A DNA stretch of 64,000 nucleotides from contig NZ_FMHV01000002.1 of NCBI RefSeq assembly GCF_900091465.1, forward strand, positions 806,001-870,000, written 5' to 3'. Below the pieces are notes generated by a model. It was not told the DNA's origin. It made no database searches and saw only the letters and a program-made list of their open reading frames with translations. The position numbers were made by a program, and so were the translations under genes. The stretch comes from Micromonospora rhizosphaerae (GTDB taxonomy: Bacteria > Actinomycetota > Actinomycetes > Mycobacteriales > Micromonosporaceae). Below, piece by piece: positions 43,538-52,948 of this stretch; the stretch's first letter is position 1, and the number at the start of each line of letters is the position of its first letter.

Positions 43538-44059
43538 GTGGCAAAGGTCATCGACGGGGAGTTCACCGCGTTCGTCAACGAGCGGGGCGACGCGTTGCTG
43601 CGCGTCGCGTACGCGCTCGCCGGGAACCAGCACGCCGCGGAGGATCTGCTGCAGAACGCGCTGGCCAAGGCGTACGCGCGGTGGCCCCGGATCAGGGGCG
43701 ACGCCGAGCCGTACGTGAAGCGGATCCTCTACCACGACCAGGTCTCCGGCTGGCGGCGCCGGTCCCACCGGGCAGAGGTGTCCGTGGCCGCGCTGCCCGA
43801 GCGGCCGGCGGAGCGGGACCTCGGCCACGACAGCGACCTCCGGCTACTGCTGCGCGACGCGCTGCTGCTGCTGCCGCCCCGGCAACGCGCCGTGCTGACC
43901 CTGCGCTACCTCGAGGACCTGACCGTCGACGAGACTGCCGCGATCCTCGGGTGCCGGGCGGGCACGGTGGCCAGCCAGGCGTCTCGGGCCCTGGCGAAGC
44001 TCCGGGATCTGGTGCCCGCCTTCGACGAACTGACGACCCGTCAGGAGGTGACGCGATGA
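43538..44059 (+). CDS. SigE-family ECF RNA polymerase sigma factor
   Basis: A 173-residue sigma-70-like factor. Region 2 FTAFVNERGDALLRVAYALAGNQHAAEDLLQNAL and region 4 LPPRQRAVLTLRYLEDLTVDETAAILGCRAGTVASQASRAL match the actinobacterial SigE (TIGR02983) group. GTG 43538 is chosen for its GGAGGTGG ribosome-binding site, though the frame is open to 43511. Its stop overlaps the next gene as ATGA, so the downstream protein is probably its partner. Confidence 0.9.
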   Translation: MAKVIDGEFTAFVNERGDALLRVAYALAGNQHAAEDLLQNALAKAYARWPRIRGDAEPYVKRILYHDQVSGWRRRSHRAEVSVAALPERPAERDLGHDSDLRLLLRDALLLLPPRQRAVLTLRYLEDLTVDETAAILGCRAGTVASQASRALAKLRDLVPAFDELTTRQEVTR

Positions 44060-45198
44060 GCAGGCAAGCCGAGGACGCGCTGCGGGCGGCCGTACGCGAC
44101 CTCGCGAACGGAGCCCGGACCGCGCCGGAGCTCGCCGGTCGGGCCCTGCGGCGAGGCCGGCGACTGCGTCGCTGGCGTCGGGCGGTCGCAACGGGCAGCG
44201 CGCTCGCCGCGCTCGGCCTCCTGGCCGGGCCGTACGTCTGGCTGCGCCACGACCCGCCATTGCAGACGACCACCTGGGCACCGCCACCCGCCGCCCCGAC
44301 GGCGTCGACGCCGGCCGCCGCTTCCACTCCGTCCGTTGCTACGGCACCGCGTGGGGACTGGACCCGGGCGATTCTGGAGCTGCCGGGCGGCTGGGTCATC
44401 ACCGGCGCAACCTCCACCGGTGGCCCGGCCGCTCAGGGCTACGCCCTGGACCGCGAACGCGGCCGGTACGTCGCCACCGCCCGTAGGTACGAGGAGGTGT
44501 GGGCGGCCCCGCGCGGCGGCGTCGCCGTCGTCGTCGACTACGAGCGCCGCGGCGAGGTGGGGCTGCTAGACCTGGGCACGGGCGCGGTCCGCTGGGTCCG
44601 CGTCGGCTCCTACATCATGACCCCGCACTGGTCGCCGGACGGTCGTCGAGTGGCACTGACGGTGCTCGACAAGGACACCGGCGGGTTCTCCCTCGGGGTG
44701 CTGACCGCCGCCACCGGCGGCTACCGGACGTTTCCGGTGGACCCCACCCAGTACTACTGCACCGACTACTGCTTCTTCACCTGGAGCCGGGACGGTCGGG
44801 AGGTCGTGTTCCAGCAGACCGACCGGAACGCCCCGCGGTCCGAGTCGATCCGCCACCCCCGCCGGGGCGTGCAGCTCTTCTCCGCGGACAACGGGCGGCC
44901 GACCCGGTTCGTGCCGGTGCCCGGTGACCCGGCCGGCCCGTGGGCCTGGTCGCCGGACGGGAAGCTGGTGGTGGTCCAGGGGCAGCGGGAACCGCTGCTG
45001 GTCGAGACGGGCAGCGGCCGGGTCGTGCGCACCCTGTCCACCGCCGACGTCGTCTGGGTGTCCGAAGACCGGTTGCTCTACCGCCGGCCGTCGGGGAGCC
45101 GGGACTTCGTCCTCGCCGACCTCACCGGCCGGGAACTGGTCCGCCAGCCGCTCCCGCACGAGCTGGTCGACCGCGAGATCACCGTGGCGCCCCGCTGA
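44056..45198 (+). CDS. membrane-anchored beta-propeller-like protein, probable partner of the SigE-type factor
   Basis: 380 residues, coupled to the sigma gene (ATGA). A short cytoplasmic N-terminus (~1-43, basic) leads to one membrane helix (~45-60, ATGSALAALGLLAGPYVWL) and a Pro/Ala/Thr spacer. The extracytoplasmic domain carries WD40/TolB-like blades (HWSPDGRRVALT, FTWSRDGREVVF, WAWSPDGKLVVV). Cys residues YYCTDYC may form a disulfide. The arrangement suggests an anti-sigma factor with an outside sensor, but no ZAS/RskA motif is seen. Confidence 0.75.
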   Translation: MSRQAEDALRAAVRDLANGARTAPELAGRALRRGRRLRRWRRAVATGSALAALGLLAGPYVWLRHDPPLQTTTWAPPPAAPTASTPAAASTPSVATAPRGDWTRAILELPGGWVITGATSTGGPAAQGYALDRERGRYVATARRYEEVWAAPRGGVAVVVDYERRGEVGLLDLGTGAVRWVRVGSYIMTPHWSPDGRRVALTVLDKDTGGFSLGVLTAATGGYRTFPVDPTQYYCTDYCFFTWSRDGREVVFQQTDRNAPRSESIRHPRRGVQLFSADNGRPTRFVPVPGDPAGPWAWSPDGKLVVVQGQREPLLVETGSGRVVRTLSTADVVWVSEDRLLYRRPSGSRDFVLADLTGRELVRQPLPHELVDREITVAPR

Positions 45199-45271
45199 GC
45201 CCCTCTCGCCTCCCCAACGCGGTCGATGCGCGGCCCCCCAGACGTTGCGCGACGTCGATACCGTGCAGGTC

Positions 45272-45784
45272 ATGGCCACGGGGACGCTCATCTTTCTCAT
45301 CATCGGCGGGGTGGGTGTCGGCGTGCTGGCGCTCGCCCTGCTCGGCACCGAGCTGCTCACCTTCGGCCATCCGGACGTCGACGGTCCGGTGTCGCTGGAG
45401 GCGGCCGCCGGCTTCACCGGGGCGTTCGGCTTCGGCGCCGCGATCGTCAACGAGCTGCTCGGCGGGCGTACCGCCGGAATGATCGCGGCGGCGGTGGCCG
45501 GCGGCGCGCTCGCCGCGGTGCCCACCGCCTGGCTGGCGTCCCGGCTCAGCCGGGCGGCGCGGGACATGCGCACCGATCCGACGCCCACCCGCAGTGACCT
45601 GGTCGGCGCGATCGGCCTGGTCGTCACCCCGATCCCCACCACCGGCTACGGCGAGGTCCGGGTACGCGTCGCCGGCCAGCCGGTCAAGCTCAACGCCCGC
45701 GCCGACCAACCGATCCCGGTCGGCGCCCGGATCTTCGTGGTCGAAGCGCTCAGCGAGACCAGCGTGCACGTCGAGAACTACTGA
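45272..45784 (+). CDS. NfeD-like membrane protein
   Basis: 170 residues with three hydrophobic segments (~5-25, 42-62, 70-90) and a soluble C-terminal beta domain (DLVGAIGLVVTPIPTTGYGEVRVRVAGQ..., OB-fold-like; residues ~108-170). This is the short NfeD type, lacking the serine-protease part. It lies 26 nt before a flotillin gene, the classic NfeD-flotillin pair for membrane microdomains. ATG 45272 follows TACCGT by 7 nt (leaderless-like). Confidence 0.75.
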   Translation: MATGTLIFLIIGGVGVGVLALALLGTELLTFGHPDVDGPVSLEAAAGFTGAFGFGAAIVNELLGGRTAGMIAAAVAGGALAAVPTAWLASRLSRAARDMRTDPTPTRSDLVGAIGLVVTPIPTTGYGEVRVRVAGQPVKLNARADQPIPVGARIFVVEALSETSVHVENY

Positions 45785-45810
45785 ACCCTTTCGCAGAGAC
45801 GGACACTCTC

Positions 45811-47316
45811 ATGCCCCTGCTCGTCGCCATCGGCGGCGCGGTCCTCCTCGCCGTCATCCTCATCCTCTTCGTGCTTTCCCGGATCAAGGTGGCCGGCCCG
45901 AACGAGGCGTTCATCGTCACCGGCCGCAAGGGCCGGACGACGCACACCGCCGACGGCGGCCGCCTGACCGACATGTCCGGGCAGAAGGTCGTCCTCGGCG
46001 CGTCGGTCTTCGTCCTGCCGGTGGTGCAGAAGCTCCAGTCGCTCGACCTGTCGAGCCGCCGGATCGACGTCGGCATCAAGGGCGCGGTGAGCAAGCAGGG
46101 CATCCGCACCGACCTGCACGGCGTCGCGATCGTCAAGGTCGGCGGCACCGAGGACGCCATCCGCGCCGCCGCCCAGCGCTTCCTGCACCAGCAGGACGAG
46201 ATCGACAACTTCACCCGCGAGGTGCTGGCCGGCGCGCTGCGCTCGATCGTCGGCCGACTCACCGTCGAGGAGATCATCCGCGACCGGGCCGCCTTCGCCA
46301 GCGCGGTGGCCGAGGAGGCCGAGCACTCGATGACCAACCAGGGCCTGGTGCTGGACACCTTCCAGCTGCAGGACATCCTGGCCGAGGGCTCCTACCTGCA
46401 GGACCTCGGTCGGCCGGAGGCAGCCCGGGTGCTCAAGGATGCGGCGATCGCCGAGGCGCGGGCCCGCCAGCAGGCCGAGCAGGAGCGACTGCTCGCCGAG
46501 GAGGCGATCGCCGAGGCCAACCGGAACCTGGCGCTCAAGCAGGCCGCCATCCAGGCCGAGATCGACGCGGCGAAGGCGAGGTCGGCCGCGGCCGGCCCGC
46601 TCGCCCAGGCCGAGCGGGACCAGGCGATCCTCTCCGAGCAGCAGAAGGTGGCCGAGCGGAACGCCGAGCTGAAGCAGCGCCAGCTCGACACCGAGGTGCG
46701 CAAGCCGGCCGACGCGGCGCGCTACAAGGTGGAACAGGAGGCCGAGGCGGCCCGCAACGCGGCGGTGCTCCGGGCGGACGCCGAGCGGCAGGCCACCATC
46801 GCCGCCGCCCAGGCCGCCGCCGAGCAGGCCCGGCTCACCGGTGAGGGCGAGCGGGCCCGCCGGGCCGCGCTGGCCGACGCCAACGCGATCGAGGGCGCCA
46901 AGGAGGGTGAGGCCGAGCAGCGCCGGCGCTCCGCGATCGCCGAGGCGATCGAGCGGGAGGGTCAGGCCGAGGCCGCGGCCATCCTGGCCAAGGGGCAGGC
47001 CGAGGCCGACGCGATGGCCCGCAAGGCGGATGCGTTCGCGGCGTACGGCGAGGCGGCGGTGCTCGACCTGCTGGTCAAGGTGCTGCCGCAGGTGGTCGAG
47101 GCGGCCAGCGCCCCGATCGGCGCGATCGACAAGATGACCGTCATCTCCACCGACGGCGCCTCGTCGCTGACGAAGTCGGTGGCCGGCAACGTGGCCCAGG
47201 GCCTCCAGCTCGGCAGCGACCTCACCGGGCTCGACCTTGCCGGGCTGCTGGCCCGGCTGGGCAGCGCGCGCACCAACGGCAAGTCGACGGTGGACGGCAG
47301 CACCGTCGAGCACTAA
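45811..47316 (+). CDS. flotillin-like SPFH-domain protein
   Basis: 501 residues. N-terminal membrane anchor (~2-24), SPFH/band-7 domain (VAGPNEAFIVTGRKGR through NLDTFQLQDI-like LVLDTFQLQDIL; ~30-200), a long Ala/Glu/Arg coiled-coil (AEAIAEANRNLALKQAA...; ~205-400), and a flotillin C-terminus (LLVKVLPQVVEAASAPIGAIDKMTVIS). Flotillins organise membrane microdomains as oligomers. It is operonic with the NfeD-like gene and ends at a long shared terminator. Confidence 0.93.
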   Translation: MPLLVAIGGAVLLAVILILFVLSRIKVAGPNEAFIVTGRKGRTTHTADGGRLTDMSGQKVVLGASVFVLPVVQKLQSLDLSSRRIDVGIKGAVSKQGIRTDLHGVAIVKVGGTEDAIRAAAQRFLHQQDEIDNFTREVLAGALRSIVGRLTVEEIIRDRAAFASAVAEEAEHSMTNQGLVLDTFQLQDILAEGSYLQDLGRPEAARVLKDAAIAEARARQQAEQERLLAEEAIAEANRNLALKQAAIQAEIDAAKARSAAAGPLAQAERDQAILSEQQKVAERNAELKQRQLDTEVRKPADAARYKVEQEAEAARNAAVLRADAERQATIAAAQAAAEQARLTGEGERARRAALADANAIEGAKEGEAEQRRRSAIAEAIEREGQAEAAAILAKGQAEADAMARKADAFAAYGEAAVLDLLVKVLPQVVEAASAPIGAIDKMTVISTDGASSLTKSVAGNVAQGLQLGSDLTGLDLAGLLARLGSARTNGKSTVDGSTVEH

Positions 47317-47321
47317 CCCAC

Positions 47322-47375
47322 ACGACGGCGCCCGCCGGGCCACCCCTGCTGGGTGGCTCCGGCGGGCGCCGTCGT
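47322..47375. terminator. long shared terminator between convergent genes
   Basis: 17-bp outer stem (47322-47338 / 47359-47375) plus a 7-bp inner stem (GCCACCC/GGGTGGC, 47339-47345 / 47351-47357). It lies between flotillin and the subtilase, which face each other. Confidence 0.85.
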
Positions 47376-47383
47376 AATCGGGC

Positions 47384-49423
47384 CTAGATGACGGCGACGA
47401 CGAACTTCTCGCCGACGCCGAGACCCAGGGTCTCGCTGTTCCAGTCGATGGTCCGGCTGGCGATCAGCTGGCTGGTGCCGGCGCTGCCGGCGGTGACCGC
47501 CTTCCCGTTGATGTACGCCCTCAGGTAGATCGACCCGTCCGGGTTGTAGTCCAGGACGTCGAACTTCTCCCAGGTACCGATCGCCGTTCCCCGGGCGATC
47601 AGCGGGTTGGCGCCCGCGCTCTCCGCGGTCACGAACTTGCCGTTGACCAGCGCCCGCAGGCCGAAGAAGCCGTTCCCGACGTTGACGATCTCGAACTTCT
47701 CCCACGAGCCGACCGCCCCGGCCTTGGCGATCAACGGCAGCTTGCCGTAGTTCTCCGCCATCACGTACTTGCCGTTGGCCTGCGACTTGATGCTGACCAC
47801 CGGCGCCGGTGCCTCGAAATCGAACTTCTCGGCGGTACCGATGGTCGTCTTGCTGGCGATCAGCGGCACGGTGGTGCTCGGCGCCGTGACATACCGGCCG
47901 TTGATGGTCGCCTTCAGGCTCACCGTGCCGTCGGTGTTGTTGATGATCTGGAACTTCTCCCAGGCGCCGATCGACGCCGCCCGGGCGATCAGCGGCCTGG
48001 CGCCCCCGCTCTCCGCGGTGACGAACTTGCCGTTGATCTTCGCCCGCAGCCCGACGAGGCCGCCGCCGGCGTCGACGACGTCGTACTTCTCCCACGGCCC
48101 GAGGGCGGCACCCCGGGCGATCAGGGGCTTGGTGCCCGCGCTCTCCGCCGTCACGAACTTGCCGTTGACCCGCGCCTTCAGGCCGTACGAGCTGCGGGCG
48201 GGCTGGACCGCCCCGACGTACAGGAGACGGTCGATCGACCCCATGGTGTCGTGCACCGCACCGCCGATCCCGGTGGTGACGATGCTGTCGCGCACCTGCT
48301 GCGGGGTCCAGGTCGGGTGCGCCTGGAGCAGCAGCGCCGCGGCACCCGCCACGTGCGGGGAGGCCATGGACGTGCCGTTCATCGCCACGGCACCGCTGGT
48401 GGTCCCCATCGCCGCGGAGACGATGCTGACCCCGGGGGCGAAGGTGTCCAGGCAGCGGCCGTAGTTGGAGAACCAGGCCCGGAAGTCCACCTTGTCGGTC
48501 GCGCCGACCGTGATGGCGTTCGGCACGTTGGCCGGCGACACACCGCACGCGTCCTGCATGCTGTTGCCGGCCGCGACGGCGTACGTGATGCCGGCGGCGA
48601 TCGAGCGGGTGACCGCGTCGTTGACCGCCTGGTTGGTGCCGTTGAAGCCCAGGCTCATGTTGGCCACCGCCGGCTTGACGGCGTTCGCGGTGACCCAGTC
48701 GATGCCGCTGAGGATCTGCTCGCTGGTGCCGCTGCCGCTGCAGTCGAGCACCCGCACCGCGACGAGCTTGACGCCCTTGGCCACGCCGTACTTCGTGCCG
48801 CCCACGGTGCCGGCGACGTGCGTGCCGTGGCCGTCGCAGTCCTGGGCGACGGCGTCCTGCTCCACGGCGTCGTAGCCGTAGCTGGCCCGCCCGCCGAAGT
48901 CCTCGTGGTTGAGGTCGATGCCGGTGTCCAGAATGTACGCGGTGACGCCGGCCCCGGTCGTCGCGTAGGTGTAGGAGCTGTTGGTCTTGGCCGTCGTCTG
49001 GTCGATCCGGTCCAGGCCCCACGGCGGGCTGCTCTGGGTGTCGGTGGCCGAGTAGCGCTGGACCTGCTCGACGTAGGCCACGTCGGGGTCGGCCGCCAGC
49101 CGCTCCGCCTGCCGCCTGTTCATCGTGGCCGAGTAGCCCTTGAGTGCCTTGGTGAACACCCGGCGGACCGAGCCGCCGTTTGTGTCGGCGAGCGCGGACG
49201 CGGTGGCCCGCACCTCACTGGGGCTGGCCTTGCCGTCCTTGAGGACGACGATGTACCGGTCGGGAACGGCCTCGGCGGTGCCGGCGCCCCGGATTTGCGC
49301 CCTTGGTGGATCGGACGGGTCGGCCATCGCGGCGCCGCCGGTGGCGGCACCGACGATGGCGGTCGTGAAGGCGAGGGCGATCCCCACCATCGCTGAGCGG
49401 CGCAGCGCGCCGAGACGTGTCAC
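47384..49423 (-). CDS. secreted subtilisin-like protease with fascin-like repeats
   Basis: 679 residues. Signal peptide (~1-34), an inhibitor-type propeptide (~56-125, RYIVVLKDG), and an S8 protease of proteinase K type with catalytic Asp166 (LDTGID), His199 (GHGTHVAG), oxyanion Asn287 (AAGN) and Ser352 (GTSMASPH). Six tandem ~45-residue repeats (NGKFVTAE...LIAR...WEKF) fill ~415-679, matching fascin-like beta-trefoil domains, so two trefoils, probably for substrate or surface binding. GTG at 49423 follows GGGGAGA. Enzyme and targeting domains are complete. Confidence 0.92.
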   Translation of the reverse strand: MTRLGALRRSAMVGIALAFTTAIVGAATGGAAMADPSDPPRAQIRGAGTAEAVPDRYIVVLKDGKASPSEVRATASALADTNGGSVRRVFTKALKGYSATMNRRQAERLAADPDVAYVEQVQRYSATDTQSSPPWGLDRIDQTTAKTNSSYTYATTGAGVTAYILDTGIDLNHEDFGGRASYGYDAVEQDAVAQDCDGHGTHVAGTVGGTKYGVAKGVKLVAVRVLDCSGSGTSEQILSGIDWVTANAVKPAVANMSLGFNGTNQAVNDAVTRSIAAGITYAVAAGNSMQDACGVSPANVPNAITVGATDKVDFRAWFSNYGRCLDTFAPGVSIVSAAMGTTSGAVAMNGTSMASPHVAGAAALLLQAHPTWTPQQVRDSIVTTGIGGAVHDTMGSIDRLLYVGAVQPARSSYGLKARVNGKFVTAESAGTKPLIARGAALGPWEKYDVVDAGGGLVGLRAKINGKFVTAESGGARPLIARAASIGAWEKFQIINNTDGTVSLKATINGRYVTAPSTTVPLIASKTTIGTAEKFDFEAPAPVVSIKSQANGKYVMAENYGKLPLIAKAGAVGSWEKFEIVNVGNGFFGLRALVNGKFVTAESAGANPLIARGTAIGTWEKFDVLDYNPDGSIYLRAYINGKAVTAGSAGTSQLIASRTIDWNSETLGLGVGEKFVVAVI

Positions 49424-49618
49424 CGAGAAGTCTCCCCGTTTCCAGCGACCGTCCAGCTCGGACGGGCGGACGATGCGATCGGAGCAGCCTCACCACACGG
49501 ATGACCGGGAGGCTGACGGATGTCGAACCATCATGCGGGAAGATCACGGCCGATCGCGTCAGCCGTTTGGTCGATACGCCGCCGTGTCGTCGTACGCCCG
49601 GCACGCCGGCCACCGATC

Positions 49619-51076
49619 TCAGTCGAGGACGCCCTGTTCCCGGGCCCAGCGCAGCAGCTCCGCCTCGGCCTCCTCGCGGTCCAGGGGGCCACGCTCCAGG
49701 CGCAGGTCCTTCAGGTGCTGCCAGGCCTTCCCCACCACCGGCCCGGGCGGTACGCCGAGCAGCTCCATGATCGCGTTGCCGTCCAGGTCGGGACGGACCC
49801 GGGCCAGGTCCTCCGCGGCCGCGAGCCGGGCGATCCGCTCCTCCAGCGCGTCGTAGTCGGCGGCCAGCGCGGCCGCCTTGCGCCGGTTGCGGGTGGTCAC
49901 GTCCGAGCGGGTCAGCTTGTGCAGCCGGGGCAGCAGGTCACCGGCGTCGGTGACGTACCGGCGCACCGCCGAGTCGGTCCACTCGCCCCGGCCGTAGCCG
50001 TAGAAGCGCAGGTGCAGCGCGACCAGCTTGACCGTCTGCGCAATGACGTCCTTCGGGTAGCGCAGGGCCTTCATCCGGGCCTTGGTCAGCCGGGCGCCGA
50101 CCACCTCGTGGTGGTGGAAGCTGACCCGGCCGTCCGGGCCGACCGCCTTGGTCGCCGGCTTGCCGACGTCGTGCATCAGCGCGGCCATCCGCAGGATGAA
50201 GTCGCAGCCGCCCTCCTCCATCGACATCGCGTTGCGGACCACGGTGAGCGTGTGCTCGTAGACGTCCTTGTGCTGGGCGTGCTCGTCGATCTCCAGCTTG
50301 AGCCCGGTCAGCTCGGGGATGAACCGGTCGGCCAGGCCGGTGTCGACCAGCAGCCGCAGCCCGGTGATCGGGTCCTCGCCGCAGAGCAGCTTGGTGAACT
50401 CGTCGCGGATCCGCTCGGCGCTGATCCGGTCCAGGTCCGCGGCCATCCGGGTCATCGCCTCGCGCACGTCGGGGTGCACCGTGAAGCACAGCTGGGCGGC
50501 GAACCGCGCCGCGCGCAGCATCCGCAACGGGTCGTCACCGAACGACTCCCACGGCGTCCCGGGGGTGCGGATCACCCGTGCGGCGAGGTCGGCCAGACCG
50601 CCGAACGGATCGGTGAACCGGTGGTCGGGCAGGCTCACCGCCATCGCGTTGATGGTGAAGTCCCGCCGCTTCAGGTCGTCGACCAGGCTGGTCCCGTACT
50701 CGACCACCGGGTGGCGGGTGACCTGGTCGTACGCCTCGGCCCGGAAGGTGGTGATCTCCAGCTGCAGGCCGTCGCGCTGGGCGCCGATGGTGCCGAACTC
50801 CCGGCCGGTCTCCCAGATCGACTCGGCCCAGCCCTTGATGATCCGCAGCGTCTCGTCCGGGTGCGCGTCGGTGCAGAAGTCGAGGTCCTGACCGAGCCGG
50901 CCGAGCAGGGCGTCCCGTACCGAACCGCCCACCAGGTGCAGTTCATGGCCCGCCCGCGCGAAGCGGCGACCGAGCTCGTCGGCGACCGGCGAGACCCGGA
51001 GCAGTTCGGCGACGGCGTTGCGCTGCGCGGCGGTGAGCTCGCTGCGGTCGGCCTGGGATGCGGAGACTTCGGACAT
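49619..51076 (-). CDS. pcnA: CCA tRNA nucleotidyltransferase / poly(A) polymerase family
   Basis: 485 residues. Nucleotidyltransferase head HLVGGSVRDALLGRLGQDLDFCTDA (GGxVRD and DxD), RRDFTINAMA, DDPLRMLRAARFA, and an HD domain (AALMHDVGKPATK). It adds or repairs the 3' CCA end of tRNAs. TAGGCT-like sequence (51086-51091 reversed) is 9 nt from the ATG. It is divergent from murJ, as at the Rv3907c-Rv3910 locus. Confidence 0.95.
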   Translation of the reverse strand: MSEVSASQADRSELTAAQRNAVAELLRVSPVADELGRRFARAGHELHLVGGSVRDALLGRLGQDLDFCTDAHPDETLRIIKGWAESIWETGREFGTIGAQRDGLQLEITTFRAEAYDQVTRHPVVEYGTSLVDDLKRRDFTINAMAVSLPDHRFTDPFGGLADLAARVIRTPGTPWESFGDDPLRMLRAARFAAQLCFTVHPDVREAMTRMAADLDRISAERIRDEFTKLLCGEDPITGLRLLVDTGLADRFIPELTGLKLEIDEHAQHKDVYEHTLTVVRNAMSMEEGGCDFILRMAALMHDVGKPATKAVGPDGRVSFHHHEVVGARLTKARMKALRYPKDVIAQTVKLVALHLRFYGYGRGEWTDSAVRRYVTDAGDLLPRLHKLTRSDVTTRNRRKAAALAADYDALEERIARLAAAEDLARVRPDLDGNAIMELLGVPPGPVVGKAWQHLKDLRLERGPLDREEAEAELLRWAREQGVLD

Positions 51077-51205
51077 GGGATCGCCAGCCTATCGGGCCGG
51101 GGCGGGATCTGATCCGCCGGGCGCGGGTAAGAGGCCGGCGTTGACTAAGGTCTTGGGCGTGCCGGCCGGTCGTCCGGCTCGGCCGTACCCCCTTGGAGGC
51201 TGGAG

Positions 51206-52948
51206 ATGAGCGGCGGGCTCTACCGCAGCGCGAACGCCGCGCAGGGCGGCGGCGCACCGCCGGGTGACGACGCCACCTTCATCTCGGCGGAGCCGCTGAA
51301 CCAGCCGGGCGTCGAGGCGACCGCACCCCCGCAGGAGGTGGTCGCCGAGACCAGCGCCGCGGCGAACAGCGCGGTGATGGCGATCGGCAGCCTGGTCAGC
51401 CGGGGCACGGGCTTCATCCGCAACCTGATGATCGGCGCCGCCCTCGGCAACGCGGTCGGCGACGTGTACACCACCGCCCAGTTCCTGCCGAACCAGGTCT
51501 ACGAGTTCCTGCTCGGCGGCGTGCTCACCAGCGTGCTGATCCCGGTGCTGGTCCGCCGCCGCAAGGTCGATTCGGACCGGGGCGAGGCGTACGCCCAGCG
51601 GCTGCTCAGCCTGGCCGTGCTCGCCCTGGCCGCCGCCGCGCTGATCGCGGTGGTTCTCGCCCCGGTGATCACCGCGATCTACGCCAGCGGCAAGGACGAG
51701 GCGTACCAGGGACTGGTCAACGACCTGTCCTACCTGATGCTGCCGATGCTCTTCTTCACCGGCGTGAGCGCGCTGATCGCGGCGGTGCTGAACACCCGGG
51801 GGCACTTCGCCGCCCCGATGTGGGCGCCGATCCTCAACAACCTGGTGGTCGTCGGCACCTTCGGCCTGTACATCGTCATCTACGGGGCGAGGGCACTGCG
51901 GCCGGACCAGATGGACGCGGGCCGGATCCTGCTGGTGGGCGGGGGCACCCTGCTCGGCGTCGCGGTGCAGACCGCCGGGCTGCTGCCGGCGCTGCGCAAG
52001 GTCGGCTTCCGGTGGAAGTGGCGCTTCGACTTCCGGGAACTGGGCCTGCGCGAGTTGGCCCGGCTCGGCGGCTGGATGTTCTGCTACGTCGGGGTCAACC
52101 AGCTCGGCCTCTTCGTGGTGGTCAACCTGCTCACCCGGGTCGGCGGCGGGAAGAACGCCGGCCTGCTGATCTACAACAACGTCTTCCTGCTGCTGATGAT
52201 GGCGCACGGCATCATCGCCGTCTCGATCATCACCGCGCTGATGCCGCGGATGAGCGCGGCGGCCGCCGACGGCCGGCACCGCGACCTGACCGCCGACCTC
52301 TCCCGGGGCACCCGGATGGTCACCGCGGTGCTCGCCCCGATCGCGGTCTGCTACGCGGTGCTGGCCGCCCCGATCTCCGTCGTGGTCTTCCGGTACGGCG
52401 CCTTCACCGGTGCCAACGCGGTCGCCACGTCGACCGTGCTGCTGGTCGCGGCGCTGGGGCTGGTGCCGTTCGCGATCAGCCAGCTCTTCACCTTCGCCTT
52501 CTACGCGCTGCCGGACACCCGGACCCCGGCGCTGATCAACATCCCGGTGGTGGCGCTGCGGGTGCTGCTCCAGATCGGGCTCTTCCTCGCCTTCTCGGCC
52601 ACCTTCGCGGCGGCGGGGATGATGCTGGGCAACGCCCTCTCGTACGTGGCGGCGGCGGTGATCTCCGCGATGCTGCTGCGGCCGCGGGTGGGACGGATCG
52701 GGCTGGGCGGCATCATGCGGACCATGGGCCGGGTGATCGTCGCCGCGCTCGGCGCGGCCCTGGTCGGCCTGCTCGTGGTGAAGCTGCTCCCCGGCGACCC
52801 GGCCGACCTGAGCTGGTTCGCCGCCGCGGTCCAACTGGTGATCGGCGGCGCGGTGATCGCCGGGACGTACCTCGGGCTGGCCATGGTGCTGCGGATCAGC
52901 GAGATCACCGAGGTGGTCGGGATGGTCCGCCGCCGCCTCGGCCGTTGA
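51206..52948 (+). CDS. murJ: lipid II flippase MurJ
   Basis: 580 residues, MVF/MviN fold with about 14 membrane segments (for example RGTGFIRNLMIGAALG, FLPNQVYEFLLGGVLTSVLIPVL, and TFAFYALPDTRTPALINI). It flips lipid II for peptidoglycan synthesis. The ~50-residue N-terminus is cytoplasmic and hydrophilic. GGAGG precedes ATG 51206. It ends without the pseudokinase tail fused in mycobacteria; that part is encoded separately downstream. Confidence 0.95.
   Translation: MSGGLYRSANAAQGGGAPPGDDATFISAEPLNQPGVEATAPPQEVVAETSAAANSAVMAIGSLVSRGTGFIRNLMIGAALGNAVGDVYTTAQFLPNQVYEFLLGGVLTSVLIPVLVRRRKVDSDRGEAYAQRLLSLAVLALAAAALIAVVLAPVITAIYASGKDEAYQGLVNDLSYLMLPMLFFTGVSALIAAVLNTRGHFAAPMWAPILNNLVVVGTFGLYIVIYGARALRPDQMDAGRILLVGGGTLLGVAVQTAGLLPALRKVGFRWKWRFDFRELGLRELARLGGWMFCYVGVNQLGLFVVVNLLTRVGGGKNAGLLIYNNVFLLLMMAHGIIAVSIITALMPRMSAAAADGRHRDLTADLSRGTRMVTAVLAPIAVCYAVLAAPISVVVFRYGAFTGANAVATSTVLLVAALGLVPFAISQLFTFAFYALPDTRTPALINIPVVALRVLLQIGLFLAFSATFAAAGMMLGNALSYVAAAVISAMLLRPRVGRIGLGGIMRTMGRVIVAALGAALVGLLVVKLLPGDPADLSWFAAAVQLVIGGAVIAGTYLGLAMVLRISEITEVVGMVRRRLGR

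Noticed and set aside
43435..44055. Forward ORF running from 43435 into the propeller protein
   Set aside because: It overlaps the SigE-type sigma gene in another frame; the partner starts at 44056 by the ATGA overlap.
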